Assembly: GCF_024584805.1 (NCBI RefSeq)
Contig: NZ_CP075715.1
Coordinates: forward strand, 6,295,526-6,359,525
Origin: Streptomyces sp. FIT100
GTDB lineage: Bacteria > Actinomycetota > Actinomycetes > Streptomycetales > Streptomycetaceae
DNA: 64,000 nt
Reading direction: 5' to 3'
Part shown: in pieces, positions 45,410 through 54,207 of the stretch
Position numbering within the stretch: position 1 is the stretch's first letter
Layout of the letters: each line of letters starts with the position of its first letter
Position numbers and translations under genes: made by a program
Notes under the pieces: generated by a model
Databases searched by the model: none
Told to the model about the DNA's origin: nothing
Seen by the model: the letters and a program-made list of their open reading frames with translations, nothing else

Positions 45410-46450
45410 TCACTCCTGGCCGGACCCCGTCTCCCCGGACCCCGTCTCCCCGGGGGCCGACGCCTGCGCGGGCACCGGAGCGGCCGCCGGGGCCGCGACC
45501 GGGGCCGGGACCGCCGTGGCCGCCGCGGACGAGGACTTCCGCCGCCACGGCAGGACGAGCCACCGCCACACCGCGTACACCACCGCGGCCGCGGCCGCGA
45601 AGGGCATCACGGCACCCAGGACCACCAGCAGCCAGCGCACGCCGGCGACGAGCGCCTCCCAGCCACCCTTCAGCGCGTCAAGGAACGTCGGGTCGTTGTC
45701 GGACTCGGCCGCCTCCTCAGCCTCCGGCTCGGACAGCTCCAGCGTGATCGTCGCCAGCGACGTACGGTCCTTCAGCGACGCCTGCTGGGCCAGCAGCGAC
45801 TCCAGCTCCGCCTGACGCCTGCTCAGTTCGCCCTCCAGGGTGACCACATCGCTCAGCTGCGTCGCCCGGTCCATCAGCTCCCGCACCCGTGCGACGCTCG
45901 CCCGCTGCGTGGCGATCCGGCTCTGCACGTCCACCACCTGGTCGGTGACGTCCTGTGCGTTGGACTTGCGGGTGAGCAGCTTTCCGCTGCCCGCGATGGC
46001 GCCGAGGACCGAGGAGTACCGGTCCTGCGGGACGCGCACCACGATCCGCGACGTCACCCGCGAGTCGTCCACGCGCTCGGTCGTCTCCTCCGAGACGAAG
46101 CCGCCCGCGGACTCCACGGTCGTACGGACCCCCGCGAGAGCCTTCGTCGCGTCCTCGACCTCCACCCACAGCTCCGCGGTACGGATGACGTGCGCGGTGA
46201 CGAGCGGCTTGCCGGCGGCCTCGCCCTGCTTTCCGTCGGCGGGCCTCGCGGCGGAGCCCGCGTCGGCCGCCGCGCCGTTGTTGCCCGCCGCCCCCTTTTC
46301 GGCGGCCTCCGGCGCCGCGTCGTTCCTGCCGGCGAAGGCCGGCTTCGAGTCGGCGGACGTGCCGCTTTCGGACGCGCCGCAGCCCGTCAGCGCCAGTGAG
46401 AGTGAGGCGGTCAGGAGCGCCGCCGCCAATGCGGATCGCCGTGCACGCAT
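45410..46450 (-). CDS. DUF4349 lipoprotein
   Basis: A 346-residue secreted lipoprotein with a typical signal (RRSALAAALLTASLSLALTGC; lipobox LTGC). A Gly/Ala/Pro-rich linker follows, then the DUF4349 region (VIRTAELWVEVEDATKALAG through SRIVVRVPQDRYSSVLGAIA) with a coiled coil (about 200-255; VARVRELMDRATQLSDVVTL). A C-terminal transmembrane helix and basic cytoplasmic tail end it. So it may be anchored at both ends. The ATG at 46448-46450 follows GGGGGAC. The function is unknown. It is divergent from hemY. Confidence 0.85.
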   Translation of the reverse strand: MRARRSALAAALLTASLSLALTGCGASESGTSADSKPAFAGRNDAAPEAAEKGAAGNNGAAADAGSAARPADGKQGEAAGKPLVTAHVIRTAELWVEVEDATKALAGVRTTVESAGGFVSEETTERVDDSRVTSRIVVRVPQDRYSSVLGAIAGSGKLLTRKSNAQDVTDQVVDVQSRIATQRASVARVRELMDRATQLSDVVTLEGELSRRQAELESLLAQQASLKDRTSLATITLELSEPEAEEAAESDNDPTFLDALKGGWEALVAGVRWLLVVLGAVMPFAAAAAVVYAVWRWLVLPWRRKSSSAAATAVPAPVAAPAAAPVPAQASAPGETGSGETGSGQE

Positions 46451-46589
46451 GTCGTCCCCCCAGGGATGGTGGTGGATGGTGCCGGTTCGACGTACCGGGT
46501 GGGGGAGCGGGTTGCCGTATTCCGGTTCCGAAGCGGTCACGGTCGGGACTCATTACGGCCCGGGGAAGGCGGTTTGAGAGAGTGGACGC

Positions 46590-48128
46590 ATGAACGCGCA
46601 GACACGTACGGGGCATGTCGTCGTCATCGGCGGCGGCATCGCCGGGCTCGCCGCGGCGCACCGGCTGCTCGCCGCGGGGGTGCGTGTGACGCTGCTGGAG
46701 GCGACCGGGCAGCTCGGCGGCAAGCTCCGGACCGGCGAGATCGCGGGCGCGCCCGTCGACCTCGGCGCCGAGTCGATGCTCGCCCGCCGCCCCGAGGCCG
46801 TCGGCCTCGCCCGGGCGGTGGGCCTCGGCGACCGGCTCCAGCCCCCCGCCACGTCCACCGCGTCCGTGTGGACCCGGGACGCGCTGCACCCGATGCCCAA
46901 GGGCCATGTGATGGGCGTGCCGGCCGACGCCGGGGCGCTGTCCGGGCTCCTCTCGGCCGAGGGCATCGCCCGCGTCAGGCGGGAGGGCGAGCTGCCGCCG
47001 GCCGAGGTCGGCGACGACGTCGCCGTCGGCGCGTTCGTCGCGGAGCGCCTCGGCAGGGAGGTCGTCGACCGGCTCGTGGAGCCGCTTCTCGGCGGGGTGT
47101 ACGCCGGGGACGCCTACCGGATCTCGATGCGGGCCGCCGTGCCGAACCTGTTCGAGGCCGCCCGCCGGCACCCCACCCTCACCGGCGCCGTCCGCGAGCT
47201 GCAGGCGGGCGCCGGGCAGCAGGCGCAGGCAGGCCCCGTCTTCATGGGCCTCGACGGCGGCGTCGGCACCCTCCCGCTCGCCGTCGCCGCCGCGGTGCGC
47301 GCCGCGGGCGGCGAGATCCGCACGCACGCACCGGTCATGGCGCTGCGCCGGGTGACGACGGACGCGTACGCCGCGGCGTCCGGCACGGCGCCGTCCGGTA
47401 CCGCGGCGTTCCGCGCACCCGGCGAAGACACCGGCACCGGCACTGGCATCGGCACCGGCTCGTCCGGCTGGCAGGTCGTCGTGGCCGACGGCGAGGCGGT
47501 TCTCGCCGACGGCGTCGTGCTCGCCGTGCCCGCCTGGTCCGCGTCCGCGCTGCTCGCCGCCGAGTCGCCGGTGGCGGCCACCGAGCTCGGCGCCGTGGAG
47601 TACGCGTCGATGGCGCTGGTCACGCTCGCCTTCCGCCGCTCCGACCTGGCCGGACGGCTGCCGGAGGGCTCCGGTTTCCTCGTACCGCCCGTCGACGGCC
47701 GGGCGATCAAGGCGTCCACCTTCTCCGCCCAGAAGTGGAGCTGGGTCGCCGACCGGGCCCCCGGCCTGTTCCTGCTGCGCACCTCCGTCGGCCGCTACGG
47801 CGAGGAGGAGCAGCTGGACCGCGAGGACGCCGAGCTCGTCGACGTGTCGCTGAGTGACCTCGGCGAGGCCACGGGCCTCGCCGCGAGGCCCGTGGCGAGC
47901 GAGGTGACCCGCTGGATCGGCGGGCTGCCGCAGTACCCGGTCGGGCATCTGTCCCGGGTGGCCCGCGTCCGAGACGCCGTAGCCAAGCTGCCCGGACTGC
48001 GGGTGTGCGGGGCGGCGTACGACGGCGTGGGCATCCCCGCGTGCATCGGCAGCGGGCAGCGCGCGGCGGACGAGATCATCGCCACGGCCCCCCTGGTGCG
48101 GGGCACTGTCCGTGACGGGCGAGAATAG
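46590..48128 (+). CDS. hemY: Protoporphyrinogen/coproporphyrinogen oxidase (HemY/CgoX)
   Basis: The 512-residue FAD enzyme starts with the dinucleotide-binding motif VVVIGGGIAGLAAAHRLLAA and ends with the second FAD motif GVGIPACIGSGQRAADEI. In actinobacteria this oxygen-dependent enzyme oxidises coproporphyrinogen III to coproporphyrin III in the coproporphyrin-dependent haem pathway. The hemQ gene follows 4 bp downstream, supporting that pathway. The middle has a Gly/Thr-rich insertion (near residue 285, GTGTGIGTGSSG) that looks like a short repeat expansion in a surface loop. The ATG at 46590 is the first reasonable start. Confidence 0.93.
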   Translation: MNAQTRTGHVVVIGGGIAGLAAAHRLLAAGVRVTLLEATGQLGGKLRTGEIAGAPVDLGAESMLARRPEAVGLARAVGLGDRLQPPATSTASVWTRDALHPMPKGHVMGVPADAGALSGLLSAEGIARVRREGELPPAEVGDDVAVGAFVAERLGREVVDRLVEPLLGGVYAGDAYRISMRAAVPNLFEAARRHPTLTGAVRELQAGAGQQAQAGPVFMGLDGGVGTLPLAVAAAVRAAGGEIRTHAPVMALRRVTTDAYAAASGTAPSGTAAFRAPGEDTGTGTGIGTGSSGWQVVVADGEAVLADGVVLAVPAWSASALLAAESPVAATELGAVEYASMALVTLAFRRSDLAGRLPEGSGFLVPPVDGRAIKASTFSAQKWSWVADRAPGLFLLRTSVGRYGEEEQLDREDAELVDVSLSDLGEATGLAARPVASEVTRWIGGLPQYPVGHLSRVARVRDAVAKLPGLRVCGAAYDGVGIPACIGSGQRAADEIIATAPLVRGTVRDGRE

Positions 48129-48132
48129 GCGT

Positions 48133-48852
48133 ATGAGTGCGCCCGAAAAGATCCCGAACGCCGGTAAGAAGGCGAAGGACCTCAACGAGGTCATCCGCTA
48201 CACCCTGTGGTCCGTCTTCAGGCTTCGAGACGTGCTCCCACAGGATGCGGACCGCGCCGGGTACGCCGACGAGGTCCAGGAGCTGTTCGACCAGCTCGCC
48301 GCCAAGGACGTCACCGTCCGCGGCACGTACGACCTGTCCGGCCTGCGCGCCGATGCCGACCTGATGATCTGGTGGCACGCGGAGACCGCGGACCAGCTCC
48401 AGGAGGCGTACAACCTCTTCCGCCGCACGAAGCTGGGCCGCGCCCTGGAGCCGGTCTGGTCGAACATGGCGCTGCACCGCCCCGCCGAGTTCAACAAGTC
48501 GCACATCCCGGCCTTCCTCGCCGACGAGACGCCGCGCGACTACGTCTCCGTGTACCCCTTCGTGCGCTCGTACGACTGGTACCTGCTTCCCGACGAGGAC
48601 CGGCGCAGGATGCTCGCGGACCACGGCAAGATGGCCCGCGGCTACCCCGATGTGCGGGCGAACACGGTCGCCTCGTTCTCCCTCGGCGACTACGAGTGGC
48701 TCCTCGCCTTCGAGTCCGACGAGCTGTACCGCATCGTCGACCTGATGCGGCACCTGCGCGCCTCCGAGGCCCGCATGCACGTCCGCGAGGAGGTCCCGTT
48801 CTACACGGGGCGTCGTAAGAGTGTTGCCGATCTTGTGGCGGGCCTTGCGTAG
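48133..48852 (+). CDS. hemQ: Coproheme decarboxylase (HemQ/ChdC)
   Basis: A 239-residue chlorite-dismutase-fold enzyme that decarboxylates coproheme to haem b. The catalytic Tyr is in SVYPFVRSYDWY (about Tyr141) and the axial His in ADHGKMARGY (about His164). The ATG at 48133 lies 4 bp after hemY, so the two are co-transcribed. The coding sequence ends GRRKSVADLVAGLA followed by TAG. The last 46 bp are repeated three more times downstream in a 97-bp tandem array, and the final copy uses TGA, which may be the ancestral end of the gene. The encoded protein is not altered by the array. Confidence 0.95.
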   Translation: MSAPEKIPNAGKKAKDLNEVIRYTLWSVFRLRDVLPQDADRAGYADEVQELFDQLAAKDVTVRGTYDLSGLRADADLMIWWHAETADQLQEAYNLFRRTKLGRALEPVWSNMALHRPAEFNKSHIPAFLADETPRDYVSVYPFVRSYDWYLLPDEDRRRMLADHGKMARGYPDVRANTVASFSLGDYEWLLAFESDELYRIVDLMRHLRASEARMHVREEVPFYTGRRKSVADLVAGLA

Positions 48853-49143
48853 AGCCGGCTCGCGGCCGGGGGTTCGGGGGTTGTCCCCCGGATAGTGCGG
48901 TACGGGGCGTCGTAAGAGTGTTGCTGATCTTGTGGCGGGGCTTGCGTAGAGTCGGCTCGCGGCCGGGGGTTCGGGGGTTGTCCCCCGGATAGTGCGGTAC
49001 GGGGCGTCGTAAGAGTGTTGCTGATCTTGTGGCGGGGCTTGCGTAGAGTCGGTTCCCGGCCGGGGGTTCGGGGGTTGTCCCCCGGATAGTGCGGTACGGG
49101 GCGTCGTAAGAGTGTTGCCGATCTTGTGGCCGGTCTCGCCTGA
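48807..49143 (+). repeat. 97-bp tandem array copying the hemQ 3' end
   Basis: Units begin at 48807, 48904, 49001 and 49098 (GGGGCGTCGTAAGAGTG each time), with an exact 97-bp period. Three complete units are followed by a partial one that ends at 49143. Each contains the last 14 codons and stop of hemQ plus about 50 bp with the hairpin CCGGGGG...CCCCCGG. Copies differ at a few bases. All lie downstream of the hemQ stop except the first, which is the gene's own end. Confidence 0.95.
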
Positions 49144-49162
49144 GCCGCTGGTCGCACGACCT

Positions 49163-49190
49163 GGGACGGGCCGCGGAAGCGGCCCGTCCC
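49163..49190 (+). terminator. Terminator after the hemQ repeat array
   Basis: GGGACGGGCCGC (49163-49174) pairs perfectly with GCGGCCCGTCCC (49179-49190) around GGAA, followed by CTTTG. It ends the hemY-hemQ transcript. Confidence 0.85.
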
Positions 49191-49205
49191 CTTTGACCCG
49201 GAAGA

Positions 49206-50855
49206 TCAGACGGCAGGCGGCAGCACCCGCTCGACCGCTCGCCGGTCCAGCGACACCGGGTCCGGCTGCGGGTGCGGCGCGCACGATGCGCGCCGCACCG
49301 GCATCCTCCCCGTCAGCAGATACGCCTCCATGTGGCCGTTGACGCAGGCGTTCTGCTCGCCCCCGATGCCGTGCGAGCCCGCGTCCCGCTCGGTCACGAG
49401 CACCGATCCCGCGAGCCGTCGCTCCAGTTCCACCGCGCCCGCGTACGGTGTCGCCCCGTCCCGCTCCGCCGCCAGCAGCAGGACGGGCGGCAGTTCACCG
49501 GGGCGTGTGCCCACGTCGAGCGGTTGCTGCCGGGGGCCCTGCCAGTAGGCGCACGGCAGGTTCATCCAGACGTTGGCCCAGGTCTCGAACGGCGCCCGGC
49601 GCGCCAGCGCGGTGTTGTCGCGGTCCCAGACCGCCCAGTCCGTCGGCCATGGCGCGTCGTTGCACTCGACGGCCGTGTAGACGGCGTTGCCGTTCTCCTC
49701 CTCCCGCGCCTCCTCCGGGTCCGGCGCCGCCTGCTTGACCAGCGGCCGTGGATCTCCCTTCAGATACCGCGAGAGCGCGTGCGCCCGGGCCTTCCAGTAG
49801 TCGTCGTAGTAGCCCGCCCGCAGAAACGCGGACTGGAGCTGGCCGGGGCCGACCTTGCCGCCCGCGGGCTTCAGCGCGAGCCGGGCCCTGGCCGTCTCGT
49901 AACTGCGCTGCACCGCCTGGGGGGTTGTCCCGAGGCCGTACGTCGCGTGGTGCCGGGCCACCCAGGTGAGGAAGTCCTGCCACCGGCTCTCGAAGGCGAG
50001 CGACTGGCTCAGGTTGCTCTGGTACCAGATCTTCTCCGGGGAGGGGTCCACCACCGAGTCGAGGACCATGCGGCGCACCCGCCCGGGGAACAGCGTGGCG
50101 TGCAGGGCGCCCAGATACGTGCCGTACGAGACGCCGTAGTAGCTGAGCCCGTCCTCGCGCAGCGCCGCCCGCAGCACCTCCAGGTCGCGGGCGTTGGCGA
50201 CCGAGTGGTAGTGGCGCAGGTCCGGGCCGGCGGCGCGGGCGCAGCCGGCGGCGTACGCCTGTGCCCGGGCGATACGCTCCCGCTTCTCCGCGGGTGACGG
50301 GCTGGGCGCGTCCACGGTCGGGGCCTTGGTGAACTCCGCGGGGTCCTGGCAGGACAGCGGGGCCGAACGGCCCACTCCGCGCGGGGCGTAGCCGACGAGG
50401 TCGTAGGCGCGGGCGATCCGCTTCCACTCGGCCCGCTTGCGGACCTTGGGGAAGTACATGCCAGACCCGCCCGGGCCGCCGGGGTTGTAGACGAGCGCCC
50501 CCTGGCGCTCGGCGGGGGTCCCGGTGGCCTTCGCCCGGCTGACGGTGAGACGGATCTGGCGCCCGAACGGCTCGGCGTAGTCCAGTGGGACCTCGAACGT
50601 GCCGCACTTGACGTACTTCGGGAGCTCCTCGACCTCGGGGCAGCGGCCGAAGGAGATGCCGGCGGCCATGGCGCGGGCGGTGGCGACGAGCGTGCCGCGG
50701 CCCTCGGGCGTGAGCAGGTCCCCGATGTCGTCCGCGCGGACGACGCCGCCGGCCGGAGCGGCGGCGAGCGATGGTGCGGCAGCGAGCGACGGTGTGGCGG
50801 CGAGGGCCGACAGGACCAGGGAGCCGACGACTCCGTACAAGGTGGGTGCTTTCAA
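49206..50855 (-). CDS. Secreted alpha/beta-hydrolase, tripeptidyl aminopeptidase (SlpD/E-like) family
   Basis: A 549-residue secreted hydrolase with a signal peptide (LYGVVGSLVLSALAATPSLA) containing the direct repeat ATPSLAAAPSLAAAP. The oxyanion region is LVYNPGGPGGSGMYF, the nucleophile elbow YYGVSYGTYLGA, the acid ERDGATPYAG and the His DAGSHGIGG. The C-terminal TAP-like domain with CVNGHMEAYLLTGRMP is typical of Streptomyces tripeptidyl aminopeptidases. I chose the TTG at 50853-50855 (read as MKAPTLYG) because AAGGGGAA precedes it at good spacing; a GTG lies 18 bp upstream. It probably removes N-terminal tripeptides from secreted proteins or peptides. Confidence 0.87.
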   Translation of the reverse strand: MKAPTLYGVVGSLVLSALAATPSLAAAPSLAAAPAGGVVRADDIGDLLTPEGRGTLVATARAMAAGISFGRCPEVEELPKYVKCGTFEVPLDYAEPFGRQIRLTVSRAKATGTPAERQGALVYNPGGPGGSGMYFPKVRKRAEWKRIARAYDLVGYAPRGVGRSAPLSCQDPAEFTKAPTVDAPSPSPAEKRERIARAQAYAAGCARAAGPDLRHYHSVANARDLEVLRAALREDGLSYYGVSYGTYLGALHATLFPGRVRRMVLDSVVDPSPEKIWYQSNLSQSLAFESRWQDFLTWVARHHATYGLGTTPQAVQRSYETARARLALKPAGGKVGPGQLQSAFLRAGYYDDYWKARAHALSRYLKGDPRPLVKQAAPDPEEAREEENGNAVYTAVECNDAPWPTDWAVWDRDNTALARRAPFETWANVWMNLPCAYWQGPRQQPLDVGTRPGELPPVLLLAAERDGATPYAGAVELERRLAGSVLVTERDAGSHGIGGEQNACVNGHMEAYLLTGRMPVRRASCAPHPQPDPVSLDRRAVERVLPPAV

Positions 50856-50936
50856 CGGTGTTCCCCTTCGCACGTCGGTGCGTCGAAGATCACCGCAGCG
50901 TTGCGCCGTGTAAAGCACCGCCGTTCGGTGTCGGCG

Positions 50937-51635
50937 TCAATGACCCCCATGCGTGACGCCCGGCGGTTCCCCGGCCGCGTCTCGCGCGATGGCGTCGAAG
51001 TCGACCAGCCCCGTCGCCTCCAGCACCTTCATATGCTCCAGGGCGGCGGTGACGACGTCGTCGGCGAGCGCGCGGACCAGGCCGTTGCGCGTCGTGTGGC
51101 GGATGTGGGCGGCCACCTCGAGGTCCTGGCCCTGCGACCGGCGCAGCAGAGCGGCGAAGCTCGTCTCGTACGCACGGCCCTGGGCCGCCGTCAGGTCCCG
51201 CAGCCACGAGCGCTGCTCCTCGGCGGGCTGGCTGGGCAGTTCCACGCCCAGCGGCTCCGTGCCGAGGCGCGTCGCGACGTCCCGTACCCGCCCGTCGAGA
51301 TAGGTGTGGCCGGAGACGAGGTGCTCGCCGGCCACGGCGACCGCGCGGCTCGGCGCCCGGGCGACGGCCTGCTGGCCGGCCGGGATCCGCCAAAGACCCG
51401 CGAGCCGGACGCGGACGAGGAAGTCCCGGTCGGCCGCCGACAGCGGACCCCACCGGGTGGCCACGGAACCGGCCCTGAGCTCGGCCGGTCCCGTACCCGA
51501 GCGGTCCGCGTACGACCAGACGGGGAACATGAGCGCGGCGATGGTCGCGGTCAGGGCGACGACGACCACGCCGGTGCTCAAGGCGGAGGGGGTGAGACGG
51601 TGTGCGGACATGGTGGGTCGGTCGAGGGAACGCAT
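50937..51635 (-). CDS. DUF4142 protein, second copy
   Basis: A 232-residue protein with one N-terminal membrane anchor (STGVVVVALTATIAALMFPV) and an exported all-helical DUF4142 domain (ADRDFLVRVRLAGLWRIPAG, GHTYLDGRVRDVATRLG, FAALLRRSQGQDLEVA). It is clearly paralogous to the product of 54208-54990 (shared MFPVWSYADRSGTG-type segment and domain order). The ATG at 51633-51635 follows AGGAGG. It is the last gene of the unit with the DUF692 enzyme and the Cys-rich-tail protein. DUF4142 domains are ferritin-like helical bundles in shape; a biochemical role is not known to me. Confidence 0.82.
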   Translation of the reverse strand: MRSLDRPTMSAHRLTPSALSTGVVVVALTATIAALMFPVWSYADRSGTGPAELRAGSVATRWGPLSAADRDFLVRVRLAGLWRIPAGQQAVARAPSRAVAVAGEHLVSGHTYLDGRVRDVATRLGTEPLGVELPSQPAEEQRSWLRDLTAAQGRAYETSFAALLRRSQGQDLEVAAHIRHTTRNGLVRALADDVVTAALEHMKVLEATGLVDFDAIARDAAGEPPGVTHGGH

Positions 51636-51702
51636 CGTGCCTCCTGCGTGCGGCCCGCACGCTACTGGGCCCGGCGCTGATCCCGTGAGCGGTTCCGGGA
51701 AG

Positions 51703-52701
51703 TCAGCTGGAACTGCCCCCACCGCAGCCCGATCCGCCCGCGCCCCCGCCGCAGCTGGAGCCGCCGCCCGAGCCGCCCCCGCACGAGGAGCCTCCTCCTC
51801 CGCCTCCGCCGCAGGAGGCACCACCGCAGCCACCGCCACCGCCGGAGCCACCGCCGCCGGGGTCCGACGACGCGCACCAGACCACGACGGCCGCGGCGGT
51901 CACGTCACCCGAGCCGTGATGCGCGGCGGGCCGCGCCTGGCTGTTCCGTGCCAGCCCGGCGGCCGCCATCAGATGTGCCCTGAGATCCCCGTCGACCAGC
52001 GCAGGCAGCCCGTGCAGGGCCACGACGCGGCCCGCGTCGCCGGCGTACGCAGGGGCCCGGGCGTAGTCGGCGGCGGCGCGCCTGCCCGCCGCCGTGACCT
52101 TGCCGCGCGCCTTGCCCATGCAGACGAGTCCGACGACGAGGCCCGCGAAGAAGGCGGGCAGGACCTTCACGACGAACGGGACGGGGGTGCCCCCGCCCCC
52201 GTCGAACGCCAGGAACTGCACGACGGTCAGCGCGATCGAGAACGGGAACAGCAGGAAGCAGCAGATCGTCTGCGTGAACGCCCAGATGTGCCAGGGGCGC
52301 AGGGAGCGGGGCACGACCATCAGCCCGCGCGCCGCGAGCCCGTCGCCTATCTCCTGCACGGCGGGGTTGCGCATCACGGCGACCCGCAGCGTGTGCAGGG
52401 CACCGCTCGGTGCGGCGGCCGCCTCCAGGAGCACCACGCGCTCGACCGGGTCGTTGGCCACGGGGCGCTGGACGGTGGCGATGCCGGGCCAGCCGACCGC
52501 GAGCCGTCCGTCCGAGGCCATGGCGGCGAGCGCGGTGTCCGCGACCCGGCCGGGGCCGCCGTTCAGGAAGGCGACCTCCATCAGGTCGTGCGCGGGTCCG
52601 CCGGGGCCGCTGCGGCGGGTGACCGCGAGCCCCCGGACCAGCAGCACCGAGGAGACGGTCACGGCGAGAGTCACCAGTACGGCAAGAACGTTGAACAGCA
52701 C
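51703..52701 (-). CDS. TIGR04222-type membrane protein with Gly/Ser/Cys-rich tail
   Basis: A 332-residue protein with an N-terminal helix (LFNVLAVLVTLAVTVSSVLL), the TIGR04222-like cytoplasmic segment (HDLMEVAFLNGGPGRVADTA), a pair of central membrane helices (TICCFLLFPFSIALTVVQFL; VVKVLPAFFAGLVVGLVCMG) and a C-terminal tail of about 60 residues. The tail is nearly all Gly and Ser with five evenly spaced Cys (GGCGGASC, SSCGGG, GSGCGGGSSS). The GTG at 52699-52701 lies 8 nt after AGGAGG; another GTG nine bases upstream is too close. It starts 5 bp after the DUF692 gene ends. The tail looks like a substrate for modification rather than a folded domain. Confidence 0.82.
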   Translation of the reverse strand: MLFNVLAVLVTLAVTVSSVLLVRGLAVTRRSGPGGPAHDLMEVAFLNGGPGRVADTALAAMASDGRLAVGWPGIATVQRPVANDPVERVVLLEAAAAPSGALHTLRVAVMRNPAVQEIGDGLAARGLMVVPRSLRPWHIWAFTQTICCFLLFPFSIALTVVQFLAFDGGGGTPVPFVVKVLPAFFAGLVVGLVCMGKARGKVTAAGRRAAADYARAPAYAGDAGRVVALHGLPALVDGDLRAHLMAAAGLARNSQARPAAHHGSGDVTAAAVVVWCASSDPGGGGSGGGGGCGGASCGGGGGGGSSCGGGSGGGSSCGGGAGGSGCGGGSSS

Positions 52702-52706
52702 GGCGG

Positions 52707-54080
52707 TCACCTCCTGACGAGGGCGGCGCGGGCCGCCCGTACGAAACGGGTCGAGCGGCGCGGCGGCCGGGCGCCGGCGCGGTCCTGCCACCAGTGCGTG
52801 AGCCGGCGCCGCGCGGCGGGGTCCTCGGGCCGCCCGGCGAGCAGCAGATGTTCGGCGAAGTCGAGCGCGTCGCGGCGGTAACCGTCGCGCATGGGCCGGC
52901 CCTGGGCGTAGGCGAGGAACGCGGGCCGGTAGCCGCTTCCGAGGATCTCGGGCAGCTCCGGTGCCACCTTGGCCACCACGTCGGCCCGCTTCGCGGCCAG
53001 CGCCCTGCTCTGCACCCGCAGCCGCCGCGAATCGAAGCCCTCGGGGGCGGGGGTCCCCGCGACCAGCGCCGACAGCAGCGCGGCCTGCGCGAGCCCGACG
53101 CGCTCCCTTCGCCGCTCCTGCTCCTGCGCCTGCTCCTGCTCCTGCGCCTGCGTCTGGGCCTCGCCGGAGGCGGTCGGGGCGGTCGGCGCGGTGCGGGCGG
53201 CCGGTGCGGCCGTCCCCGTCGTGGTCAATGGTGTGGCCGGAGCGGCGGCGGCCAGATCCAAGGTGCGCCGGATCGCCGCCAGTTCGCCCGCCAGCTCCTC
53301 GGCGGGCGGGAAGTCGTCGTCCCGCTCCAGCAGCACGCCGGGCGGGTCCGTGCGCGAGCGCAGCTCCGACAGGATGGCGAGGACCGCGGGCGGCACCGGG
53401 TGGGCGTGGGTGTCGTGCCACACGCCGTCGCGCTCGACGCCGCCCGCGACATGGACGTACGCGATGGCCTCGACAGGGAGTTCGTCGAGGGCGGTCACCG
53501 GGTCCTCGCCGCGGTTGACGTGATTGGTGTGGAGGTTGGCGACGTCGATCAGCAGGCGTACGCCCGTACGCTCGACGAGCTCGGCCAGGAACTGCCCCTC
53601 CGTCAGCTCCTCACCGGGCCAGGAGATCAGCGCCGCGATGTTCTCCAGCGCGAGCGGCACGGGCAGGGCGTCCTGGGCGATACGGACGTTCTCGCAGAGG
53701 ACGTCCAGGGCGTCCCGGGTGCGCGGGACGGGCAGCAGATGGCCCGCCTCCATGCGGGGCGAGGCGGTGAGCGCGCCGCCCGCGCGGACGAAGGCGATGT
53801 GCTCGGTGACCAGCGGGGCGCCCAGCGCCTGCGCCCGCTCGGCCAGGGCGGTCAGTCGCGCCGGATCGGGGCGCTCGGCGCCGCCCAGCCCCAGGGAGAC
53901 ACCGTGCGGGACGACCGTGACGCCGCGCTCCAGGAGGCGCCCGAGGGAGTCCGGCAGATGCCCGGGACACACGTTCTCGGCCACGACCTCGACCCAGTCG
54001 AGGCCCGGCAGGGCTTCGACGGCGCCCGCGATCTCCGGGCGCCAGCCGATGCCGCTGCCGAGCCTGTCGAGCTTCTTCAT
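52707..54080 (-). CDS. DUF692 (MNIO-type) enzyme with SCO6045-like C-terminal domain
   Basis: A 457-residue protein. The N-terminal TIM-barrel DUF692 domain (about 1-275) keeps the metal-ligand pattern of multinuclear non-haem iron oxygenases: His59 (VVPHGVSLG), His94 (TEHIAFV), Glu146 (LALENIA), Asp179/His184/His187 (LIDVANLHTNH), His210 (YVHVAGG), the WHDTHAHP histidines and Glu252 (LLERDDDFP). A Gln/Glu-rich linker leads to a helical C-terminal domain (about 340-445; LLSALVAGTPAPEGFDSRRL, ALDFAEHLL) resembling the DUF2063-type partner proteins. MNIO enzymes such as MbnB modify Cys residues of peptides. The ATG at 54078-54080 follows GGAGG. The neighbouring Cys-rich protein is the obvious candidate substrate. 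Confidence 0.85.
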   Translation of the reverse strand: MKKLDRLGSGIGWRPEIAGAVEALPGLDWVEVVAENVCPGHLPDSLGRLLERGVTVVPHGVSLGLGGAERPDPARLTALAERAQALGAPLVTEHIAFVRAGGALTASPRMEAGHLLPVPRTRDALDVLCENVRIAQDALPVPLALENIAALISWPGEELTEGQFLAELVERTGVRLLIDVANLHTNHVNRGEDPVTALDELPVEAIAYVHVAGGVERDGVWHDTHAHPVPPAVLAILSELRSRTDPPGVLLERDDDFPPAEELAGELAAIRRTLDLAAAAPATPLTTTGTAAPAARTAPTAPTASGEAQTQAQEQEQAQEQERRRERVGLAQAALLSALVAGTPAPEGFDSRRLRVQSRALAAKRADVVAKVAPELPEILGSGYRPAFLAYAQGRPMRDGYRRDALDFAEHLLLAGRPEDPAARRRLTHWWQDRAGARPPRRSTRFVRAARAALVRR

Positions 54081-54207
54081 GGGTCCCCCCTCCTCCGCGT
54101 CCGCGGATCCCCTGCATGTGCAGGGGTGATGGCCCCGCAGAGCGGTGCCGAATCCAGGGGAGGGGACGTTGAGAGCTTGATTTGAGGTTCCTGCGGAATC
54201 CGCGCCG

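Noticed and set aside
48853..49143. CRISPR array
   Set aside because: The repeat unit is 97 bp, tandem and without variable spacers, and it contains the hemQ end.
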